Of a stretch of DNA of 64,000 nucleotides, positions 58,176 through 64,000 are shown one piece after another. The stretch covers positions 248,001-312,000 of the forward strand of contig NZ_SCOM01000005.1 of assembly GCF_005508865.1 (NCBI RefSeq). The letters run 5' to 3'. The notes beneath the pieces are model-generated. The model did no database searches. It was not told the DNA's origin and saw only the letters and a program-made list of their open reading frames with translations. The DNA is from Pseudomonas sp. F(2018). GTDB taxonomy: Bacteria; Pseudomonadota; Gammaproteobacteria; Pseudomonadales; Pseudomonadaceae. Made by a program: the position numbers and the translations under genes. Every line of letters starts with the position of its first letter. The stretch's first letter is position 1.

Positions 58176-58189
58176 ACGATTCGCGAACG
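58172..58189. promoter_or_regulatory. Cre-tag-like direct repeat, site 3
   Basis: CTGAACG-ATTC-GCGAACG: an imperfect plus a perfect heptamer with an 11-bp period, starting at the creC stop codon and 70 bp before the lipoprotein gene at 58260. The second half and flanking CTGC match site 2. Confidence 0.55.
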
Positions 58190-58259
58190 CTGCACCGCCA
58201 AGCTGCGGTTCCCCGACTGCAGCGGCCCTGGCCGCTGCGCCATTCCAGGAGCCGCACCG

Positions 58260-58523
58260 ATGATTCGTCCACTGTTCGCCACACTCACTCTCGCCTGCCT
58301 GCTGAGCGGTTGCACCGGCTCCGGGCAGAACGCCCTGCTCGGCGATGTGCTCAGCCGCGCCATGCAGGAAACCTCCCTCAGCGGGACCGACCAGGGCTTG
58401 GCGGTCAAGGCCGTGCAGGTGGCGGCGCAGAGCGCCGGCAACCGCGAGCAGAGCAGCGCCGCCCAGGGCGGCGCCCCGACGTCCAGCGCCGAGCCGGCCG
58501 CCAAAGACGCGGAGGTCTGGTAG
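58260..58523 (+). CDS. Small lipoprotein (87 aa)
   Basis: This is an 87-residue protein with a lipoprotein signal: lipobox LSGC places the lipidated Cys at residue 18. The mature part is short, Ala/Gln/Ser-rich and lacks known motifs. CAGGAG is found upstream. It is followed after 2 nt by the exported protein gene and preceded by cre-tag-like site 3. The pair resembles the arrangement at 49538-50544. Family not recognised. Confidence 0.7.
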   Translation: MIRPLFATLTLACLLSGCTGSGQNALLGDVLSRAMQETSLSGTDQGLAVKAVQVAAQSAGNREQSSAAQGGAPTSSAEPAAKDAEVW

Positions 58524-58525
58524 CC

Positions 58526-59521
58526 ATGCCCGGCCTGCGCTTGCTGTGTCTGCTGCTGGGCCTGGGCGGCAGCGCTTTGGCTCTTGCCGATGGTCTGAGC
58601 AGCGCCCGCGGCTCGGTCGCCCCGGTGGGGTTCGATATTCAGGGCAGCCCGCTGCCCCAGGCCCAGGTGCCGCAATTGCGCGCGCGCCTGGACGGTCTGC
58701 TGGCGCTGTTGCGCCAGACCGGGGCACTGGCGCCGCTGCAGGGCTTCGCCATCGACCAGAGCATGCGCCTGTTCGAGCAGCCGGCCGCACTGAGCGGTGC
58801 CCCGGCCGGTGGCTGGGCGCACCTGCTGGTACGCCGGGTCGACCCGGCGCGCAGCGCCAAGGACCCGGCCAGCGGCGGTCTGCGCGGCTACGGCGAGGGC
58901 CCGGCGATCGAGATGCGGGTCAACGACCAGGGCGCGCTGTTCGGCTATCCGGTGGGCCAGGATGCGCAGGGCGATTACTTCCAGCTGCTGGTCAAGCCGC
59001 GCCGGCTGCAGGGCATGCCGGTGCTGCAGGTCGGCAGCAAGGACGTGGTGGTGGTGCACAAGGCCGGGCGCAAGCCCTTCGCCCATATCAGCCGCCAGCG
59101 TTATCTGGAGGGGCTGCTGGCCGGTGAGCGCGAGCATATCGCCAGCCTGCAGCAGCAACTGGCCGAGGCCACGGATGCCGAGAGTCGTCATCAGCTGGAG
59201 CAGTTCATTCGCCAGTGGCAGGGCACGGCGGCGCAGAAGCAGGCCACGCTCGATGCCATGTCCGATGCCGAACGGCGCTCGCCGACCTGCCAGAGCAGCA
59301 GTAGCCGCGGCCTGTTCGCCCCCTGCAGCGATCCGGGCGCGGTGTACTACGTGGCCTTCGAGCCGGGCTACTTCCAGCCGGGCCTGCCGCCGAGCAGCGT
59401 GCAGCTGCTGACCATCAGCGTGGTCAACAAGGGCTTTCTCAACGACAACGAGCTGGGCCTGAAGGTGCGCCAGGCGGTCGCCCAGCTCGACCTGGCGGCC
59501 TTGCAGAGGAGCCTCGACTGA
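58526..59521 (+). CDS. Uncharacterised exported protein (331 aa)
   Basis: This is a 331-residue protein with a signal peptide (about 1-22, ending ALALA). The mature part has an N-terminal mixed domain, a helical region around 205-260 rich in Glu/Gln (EREHIASLQQQLAEATDAES), and a C-terminal segment with two Cys (PTCQSSSS, APCSDPG) followed by VYYVAFEPGYFQPGLPPS. No enzyme motif was identified. It is probably co-transcribed with the lipoprotein upstream. Confidence 0.72.
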   Translation: MPGLRLLCLLLGLGGSALALADGLSSARGSVAPVGFDIQGSPLPQAQVPQLRARLDGLLALLRQTGALAPLQGFAIDQSMRLFEQPAALSGAPAGGWAHLLVRRVDPARSAKDPASGGLRGYGEGPAIEMRVNDQGALFGYPVGQDAQGDYFQLLVKPRRLQGMPVLQVGSKDVVVVHKAGRKPFAHISRQRYLEGLLAGEREHIASLQQQLAEATDAESRHQLEQFIRQWQGTAAQKQATLDAMSDAERRSPTCQSSSSRGLFAPCSDPGAVYYVAFEPGYFQPGLPPSSVQLLTISVVNKGFLNDNELGLKVRQAVAQLDLAALQRSLD

Positions 59522-59614
59522 GCTGGGCTATGCTTCGTCACAGGTCGAGCCAGCACTGCGGCTGGCAGAGATCCTGCTTGGCGGAGAACAACAAACAGCC
59601 CGGGGAGGCGATGC

Positions 59615-60049
59615 ATGAAGACCGTTGCGGAACTGCTCAGAACCAAGCCCAGCGCTTACGTCCACCACATCGCGCCGGAGGCCTCGGTGCTGGATGCGGT
59701 CAAGCTGCTGGCCGAGAAGAAGATCGGCGCGTTGCTGGTGCTGGCCGGCGGGCGCCTGGCGGGCATAGTCAGCGAGCGCGACTACGTGCGCAAGCTGGCC
59801 GAACTGGAGCGTGGCGCCTTCGAGGCCAAGGTCAGCGAGATCATGACCGCCGAGGTGATCACCGTCGGCCCGCGTGACAGCGTGCAGCACTGCCTGCAGC
59901 TGATGACCGACCACCGCCTGCGCCACCTGCCGGTGGTGGCCGAGGGCGAGCTGATCGGCATGCTGTCGATCGGCGACCTGGTCAAGCAGACCATTGCCGA
60001 CCAGGCCAGTCTGATCCAGCAGCTGGAGCAGTACATCCGCGGCGAGTGA
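59615..60049 (+). CDS. CBS-domain protein
   Basis: This is a 144-residue cytoplasmic protein consisting of two CBS domains (about 8-62 and 75-130) that form one Bateman module, likely to bind an adenine nucleotide. Seen: GALLVLAGGRLAGIVSERDYVRKL and IMTAEVITVGPRDSVQHCLQLM, then HLPVVAEGELIGMLSIGDLV. Such stand-alone proteins resemble HRP1/YugS-type small CBS proteins. GGGGAGG precedes the ATG. It lies between the exported proteins and creD, which suggests membership of the cre region but does not prove regulation by CreB. Confidence 0.87.
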   Translation: MKTVAELLRTKPSAYVHHIAPEASVLDAVKLLAEKKIGALLVLAGGRLAGIVSERDYVRKLAELERGAFEAKVSEIMTAEVITVGPRDSVQHCLQLMTDHRLRHLPVVAEGELIGMLSIGDLVKQTIADQASLIQQLEQYIRGE

Positions 60050-60326
60050 CAGCGGGCCGTGCGTCGGTCAGGCGTCGTTGAAGCGGGCCTCAGGATGCTC
60101 ATTTACTCGCTGTAAACTCTGCTCCTTCGGCCCGCTGACTCGCGGTGCTCGCCCTGCGGACCAGCCTTCGGCTGTTACTCCCGTTGGTCGTTGCGCCTAG
60201 CCTGGCTCTAGCACACCCCGCTGTCAGACCCACACAAACTCCACACGCTCTCCACAATCCCCGCACGGCGCCACCATCGGCGCCGTCGAGACTCTCCCCA
60301 CGGTCCAACCCAAGGAGAGTTTCCCC

Positions 60327-61679
60327 ATGAATCGCAACCTGCTGATCAAGCTCGGCGCCATCGCCGCGCTGATCATTCTGCTGATGATCCCGATCATCAT
60401 GATCGACGGCATGATCGAGGAGCGTCAGGAGCTGCGCGACGGCGTGCTGGAAGACATCGCGCGCAGCTCCAGCCACAGCCAGAAAATCACCGGCCCGCTG
60501 CTGGTGGTGCCGTACCGCAAGACCGTGCGCGAGTGGAAGACCCACGACAAGACCGGCGAGCGCTATCTGGAAGAGAGCGAAGTCAGCGGCCGCGTGTACT
60601 TCCTGCCGGAACGCCTGGCCGTCGGCGGCGAGATCGGCACCGAGCTTCGCGCTCGCGGCATCTACCAGGCGCGCCTGTTCCACAGCAACAGCCGCCTCTC
60701 CGGCCACTTCGAGGTGCCGGCCAACTTCGGCGTGACCGAGGATCTCGGCGACTTCCGCTTCGGCGAGCCATTCGTCAGCGTCGGCATCAGCGACATCCGC
60801 GGCATCAAGAACAACCTGGTGCTGGAGCAGGGCGAGCGCAAGCTGGCCTTCCAGCCGGGCAGTGCCGACCAGCTGCTGGGCGCCGGCGTGCATGCGCCGC
60901 TGCCGATGGCGGTGGCGGACACCCATCAGGCGCAGCGCCTGGACTTCGCCTTCGACCTGCTGCTGCAGGGCACCGGCGAGCTGAGCATCGCCCCGGTGGG
61001 CCGCGAGACCCAGGTCGACCTGAGCGCCGACTGGCCGCACCCGAGCTTTATCGGCGAGTACCTGCCGAGCGAGCGCGAGATCACCGCCAAGGGCTTCAGC
61101 GCGCGCTGGCAGACCAGCTTCTTCGCCACCAACATGGAGGAGGCCCTCAACGATTGCGCCAATGCCGGCGACTGCAACGCCTTCCTCGGCCGCCAGTTCG
61201 GCGTCAGCTTCGTCGACCCGGTGGATCAGTACCTGAAGAGTGACCGCGCGCTGAAGTACGCCCTGCTGTTCATCGCCCTGACCTTTGCCGGCTTCTTCCT
61301 CTTCGAGGTGCTCAAGCGCCTGTCCGTGCACCCCGTGCAGTACGGCCTGGTCGGCCTGTCGCTGGCGATGTTCTACCTGCTGCTGCTGTCGCTGGCCGAG
61401 CACATGGCCTTCGCCCAGGCCTATGCCCTGGCGGCCTCCGCCTGCGTGCTGCTGATCGGCTTCTACGTCAGCCACGTGCTGCACAGCTGGCTACGCGGGG
61501 CCGGCTTCACCGCCGCCCTGGCCGGGCTCTACGCGATGCTCTACGCCCTGCTCAGCGCCGAGGATTACGCCCTGCTGATGGGCTCGCTGCTGGTGTTCGG
61601 CCTGCTCGCCGCGGTGATGGTGCTGACCCGCAAGCTCGACTGGTACGGCATCGCCAAGCCGACCACCACCCTCGCCTGA
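60327..61679 (+). CDS. creD: Inner-membrane protein CreD
   Basis: This is a 450-residue protein, the same length as E. coli CreD. An N-terminal helix (about 6-28) and a large periplasmic domain (about 30-300; SSSHSQKITGPLLVVPYRKTV) are followed by five or so C-terminal helices (about 303-440). CreD expression is the classical output of CreBC; in P. aeruginosa it affects fitness and biofilm. A 277-nt spacer precedes it, and I find no copy of the 11-bp-period repeat there. AAGGAGAG precedes the ATG. Confidence 0.93.
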   Translation: MNRNLLIKLGAIAALIILLMIPIIMIDGMIEERQELRDGVLEDIARSSSHSQKITGPLLVVPYRKTVREWKTHDKTGERYLEESEVSGRVYFLPERLAVGGEIGTELRARGIYQARLFHSNSRLSGHFEVPANFGVTEDLGDFRFGEPFVSVGISDIRGIKNNLVLEQGERKLAFQPGSADQLLGAGVHAPLPMAVADTHQAQRLDFAFDLLLQGTGELSIAPVGRETQVDLSADWPHPSFIGEYLPSEREITAKGFSARWQTSFFATNMEEALNDCANAGDCNAFLGRQFGVSFVDPVDQYLKSDRALKYALLFIALTFAGFFLFEVLKRLSVHPVQYGLVGLSLAMFYLLLLSLAEHMAFAQAYALAASACVLLIGFYVSHVLHSWLRGAGFTAALAGLYAMLYALLSAEDYALLMGSLLVFGLLAAVMVLTRKLDWYGIAKPTTTLA

Positions 61680-61723
61680 TCGATACGGGCGCGGTGGTGG
61701 CCGCGCCCCCTGAGGAGATCGCC

Positions 61724-62029
61724 ATGATTCGTCTACTGATGCAGTTTTCCGCCTGTTTCGCCCTCGGCCTGGTGGTGGCCGGGATGCTCCTGGTCGGCCT
61801 GATGTTCTTCGGCCAGTTCGACCTGATCCACGGCCTCAACCTCAGCGGCCGACCGCTGGCCAGCGTCGCCCTGGCGCTGCTGCCGGGCGGCTTCTGGGAT
61901 GGTCTGACCGGCGTGTCCGATGCCGCTGACAACGCCCACGTGCAGTCCTTCCTGCAGCTGTGCGTGGCCCTGGCCCAGGTCGCCCTGCTGCTGGCCGCCG
62001 GCTTTTTCCGCCTGTGGTACCGGGCATGA
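61724..62029 (+). CDS. Small membrane protein (101 aa)
   Basis: This is a 101-residue protein with two predicted TM helices (about 5-30 and 78-97) flanking a soluble loop. GAGGAG precedes the ATG. It follows creD by 44 nt and may be co-transcribed. No family recognised. Confidence 0.62.
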   Translation: MIRLLMQFSACFALGLVVAGMLLVGLMFFGQFDLIHGLNLSGRPLASVALALLPGGFWDGLTGVSDAADNAHVQSFLQLCVALAQVALLLAAGFFRLWYRA

Positions 62030-62147
62030 GCGGCCGTGTCGGTCTGCGCGAGGAGGCGCGCCTGGGACATCTGCTGGCGCGGCGCATTGCACGTTTGTTC
62101 GTGCCCCTGCAGCCGTTGCAGCCAACCCGGTGCCAGGAGCCCAGGAA

Positions 62148-62417
62148 ATGTCGCTAGCCCGCTGGCATGCCTGGGATCTGCTGGTCGGCGTGATGAGTGG
62201 CAGCACGCTGGCTTACCTGTTGGCCGTGCTGATCGGCCTGTTGCTGCCCTCCTGGCCATTCAATGGCTTCTTCACTTCCCTGGCGCTGGCCAGCCTGGCC
62301 CTGCAGTGGCCGGCCTGGGAAATCGCCGACCCCGATCGTGCCGCCAGCCTGCGGCGTGGCTTGCAGGTTGGCGCGGTGGTGGTGCTGGGCCTGTGGCTGT
62401 TCTATTTCCTGGCCTGA
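62148..62417 (+). CDS. Small membrane protein (89 aa)
   Basis: This is an 89-residue protein with about three hydrophobic helices (about 8-30, 33-50, 70-88). AGGAG is located 9 nt upstream of the ATG. It lies between two other small membrane-protein genes on the same strand. Function unknown. Confidence 0.6.
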   Translation: MSLARWHAWDLLVGVMSGSTLAYLLAVLIGLLLPSWPFNGFFTSLALASLALQWPAWEIADPDRAASLRRGLQVGAVVVLGLWLFYFLA

Positions 62418-62424
62418 GGTGGCG

Positions 62425-62937
62425 ATGAGAGCTTGGGTAAGAACGCTGGGGCGCTGGCTGCATCGTGTCGTATTGCTGAACTGCTGGGCGTTGCTGTGCC
62501 TGTACCTGATGTTCAAACTGTTCGAGCGCTCGCACTTCATCGACGCGCTGCCGGCGGCCATCGAGCCGGGCGGCGTGGTGCTGATCAGCGGCGAGAGCGG
62601 CTTTCGCGAGGGCTGTGGCGTGGCGGTGTTTCGCCTGTCAGGAGAGACCCGCGATGCGTTGAACAACTCGGGGCTGGCCGCGCTGGGCGAGGCCCGCCAG
62701 GCGCGTGGTTACGCCGACGACTACTACCACTTCGAGGCCTGGCAGAGCACACCGGTTCTGGCGGGGGAAATCAGCGAAGGCTGGCCGCCACTGGCCTGCG
62801 CCGATGCGGATGAAGACCTGGAGCGCCGCATCCTGCTGGCCATGCAGAGCCCGGGTTCTTTCCATGCACGCAAGCACGAGGCGCTGCTGCTGGTGCTGCC
62901 GGCCGAGGGGCTGATCGTGTTCGGCTACTTCGGTTGA
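62425..62937 (+). CDS. Single-pass membrane protein of unknown function (170 aa)
   Basis: This is a 170-residue protein with one N-terminal TM helix (about 14-34, VVLLNCWALLCLYLMFKLF) and a periplasmic domain. The soluble part contains GGVVLISGESGFREGCGVAVFRL and LLLVLPAEGLIVFGYFG. It begins 7 nt after the previous stop, and its 3' end overlaps the convergent GST gene by 13 nt. No family recognised. Confidence 0.65.
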   Translation: MRAWVRTLGRWLHRVVLLNCWALLCLYLMFKLFERSHFIDALPAAIEPGGVVLISGESGFREGCGVAVFRLSGETRDALNNSGLAALGEARQARGYADDYYHFEAWQSTPVLAGEISEGWPPLACADADEDLERRILLAMQSPGSFHARKHEALLLVLPAEGLIVFGYFG

Positions 62938-63542
62938 GTGGCCTGCATCGACGGCCGCTGGCCGACATCGGCATACCAGGCGGCCAGGCCCGGAAAGCGC
63001 TTCTGCCAGCCCAGCTGCGGCTGGCGAAAATCGAGATAACCCAGGGCGCAGGCCAGGCCGATGGCGGCGATATCGAAGCGGCTGGCGAGCTCGGCCAGAC
63101 ACTCGCTTTCGAAGTACGCCAGGGCCCGTTCGATCTTCTCCTGCTGGGCCGCCTGCCACTGGTCCCAGCGCTTGTCCTCGGGACGCAGGAAGGTCTCGTA
63201 GCGCAGCAGCACGGCGGCATCGAGGATGGCGTCGGCCAGCGAGGCCAGGGTCAGGCGCCGCCAGCGCGCGCCGCCGGTGGGAATCAGCGGCTCGCCGACA
63301 TGCTGGCTGTCGAGGTAGTCGAGGATCACCCGGCTGTCGTGCAGCACCGTGCCGTCGGCCAGGCGCAGGGCGGGAATCTTGCCGGCCGGGTTGTCGTGCA
63401 GCACATCGGTGCTGGGCGTCACCGGCGTCAACTGCACCGAATGCAGGGCCACCCGCTCGGTCTGTCCGGTCTCGTGGAGCAACACCAGCACCTTGTGCAC
63501 GAAGGGCGAGGCGGGGGAGTGGTACAGGGTCATGGTGCTCAT
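62925..63542 (-). CDS. Glutathione S-transferase family protein
   Basis: This is a 205-residue cytosolic GST. The N-terminal thioredoxin fold (about 1-82) has LYHSPASPFVHKVLVLLHETG with Ser as candidate catalytic residue, the cis-Pro in NPAGKIPALRL and the glutathione-contact motif DSRVILDYLD. The helical C-terminal domain is complete (FDIAAIGLACALGYLDFR). The substrate is unknown. It is convergent with the 170-residue membrane protein. Confidence 0.92.
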   Translation of the reverse strand: MSTMTLYHSPASPFVHKVLVLLHETGQTERVALHSVQLTPVTPSTDVLHDNPAGKIPALRLADGTVLHDSRVILDYLDSQHVGEPLIPTGGARWRRLTLASLADAILDAAVLLRYETFLRPEDKRWDQWQAAQQEKIERALAYFESECLAELASRFDIAAIGLACALGYLDFRQPQLGWQKRFPGLAAWYADVGQRPSMQATQPK

Positions 63543-63576
63543 GCTGGCTCCTCGTTCGGTTGGCTGACGCAGCCTA

Positions 63577-64000
63577 TCAGCCGTTCGGCTCCAGGGTGAA
63601 GGCCTCGGCCGGCCAGCGTCGGGTCTGCCACCAGTAGGCCAGGGTGCTGGCGGGCCACAGGGTGGTGTTGCGCCCGTGGGCGTCGAGGTACCAGCTGCGG
63701 CAACCGCTGGTCCACACCGAGTTGGCCATGCGCTGCTGCAGCTGCGTGTTGAATGCCAGCTGCGCCTCGACGCTCACCTCGATGCTGCGCAGGTCGTCGC
63801 CGCGCAGGCGCTGGATGGCCTGCAGGATAAAGCCCAGCTGGGCCTCGATCATGAAGATCATCGAGCTGTGGCCGAGTCCGGTGTTGGGGCCGGTGAGCAT
63901 GAAGAGGTTGGGGAAGCCGGCGCAGGCGATGCCCAGGTAGGCCTCGCCGCCATCGCGCCAGGCCTCGCGCAGGCTCAGGCCCTGGCGCCCGCGGATTTCC
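63577..64000 (-). CDS. Flavin-containing monooxygenase, C-terminal part (5' end outside window)
   Basis: This is the C-terminal 140 residues of an NAD(P)/FAD-dependent monooxygenase of the Baeyer-Villiger type. The segment reads FPNLFMLTGPNTGLGHSSMI, the typical C-terminal flavoprotein motif in this family, then an aromatic-rich end with CRSWYLDAHGRNTTLWPAST. The FAD- and NADPH-binding motifs are outside the window. It is followed by the GST gene on the same strand. The substrate cannot be told from this part. Confidence 0.9.
   Translation of the reverse strand, partial: EIRGRQGLSLREAWRDGGEAYLGIACAGFPNLFMLTGPNTGLGHSSMIFMIEAQLGFILQAIQRLRGDDLRSIEVSVEAQLAFNTQLQQRMANSVWTSGCRSWYLDAHGRNTTLWPASTLAYWWQTRRWPAEAFTLEPNG

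Noticed and set aside
60060..60326. Search for a cre-tag upstream of creD
   Set aside because: Neither TTCAC-N6-TTCAC nor the TTCGC variant with an 11-bp period was found in the spacer; no site is claimed.
62026..62157. 43-residue ORF between two small membrane-protein genes
   Set aside because: It has an ATGA overlap with the previous stop, but the product is Arg/Pro-rich without hydrophobic segment, overlaps the next gene's start and ribosome-binding site, and resembles no family.

Overview
The window is a 64 kb chromosomal segment of a high-GC gammaproteobacterium, almost certainly a Pseudomonas in the broad sense. The gene neighbourhoods (mutY-yggX, hisB-hisH-DUF2164-hisA-hisF, ctpA-envC-gpmI, yibN-grxC-secB, creB/creC/creD), a Pseudomonas-type ArgR operator and the dense GC-rich antisense ORFs all fit. 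I see no rRNA, CRISPR array, insertion sequence or phage gene. There is one tRNA (Phe). The species cannot be fixed from the sequence alone.

Layout. 1-2722: a basic amino acid ABC importer on the minus strand behind an ArgR-type operator. 3138-6393: a three-gene unit of CHASE2 adenylate cyclase, SH3 protein and M48 lipoprotein protease. 6428-9303: HD-GYP phosphodiesterase, DedA protein and tRNA-Phe. 9427-12970: the overlapping asmA-mutY-yggX operon. 13209-18035: a sterol desaturase-family protein, a PanZ-like protein and the his cluster. 18137-20804: three tandem paralogous solute-binding proteins without a transporter. 20862-26920: cell-division and housekeeping genes (ctpA, envC, gpmI, yibN-like, grxC, secB, trmL).

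27023-44206 is the centrepiece: a complete, tightly overlapping MSHA-type IV pilus locus in the order mshI, a pilN-like gene, mshJ, K, L, M, N, E, G, F, B, A, C, D, O, P, Q. It encodes the inner-membrane platform, secretin, assembly ATPase with a c-di-GMP-binding N-terminus, major and minor pilins and a 1351-residue two-lectin-domain adhesin candidate. It lacks mshH and a prepilin peptidase. It lies between a block resembling the secB/trmL region and a block resembling the dbpA/cre region, which are far apart in P. aeruginosa as I recall that map.

44667-64000: a solitary solute-binding protein, a REP-like inverted doublet, dbpA, yihG, a second HD-GYP enzyme, and then an expanded cre locus. 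In the cre locus creB and creC are separated by a convergent 1271-residue BTAD/pseudo-cyclase/AAA regulator. Three near-identical 11-bp-period direct repeats, matching the geometry of the CreB 'cre-tag', precede genes for uncharacterised, mostly exported proteins. creD, three small membrane proteins, a glutathione S-transferase and the end of a flavin monooxygenase close the window.

A recurring theme is nucleotide second messengers. The window holds an active-looking adenylate cyclase, a dead cyclase-like domain in a transcription regulator, two HD-GYP c-di-GMP phosphodiesterases and a c-di-GMP-responsive pilus motor.
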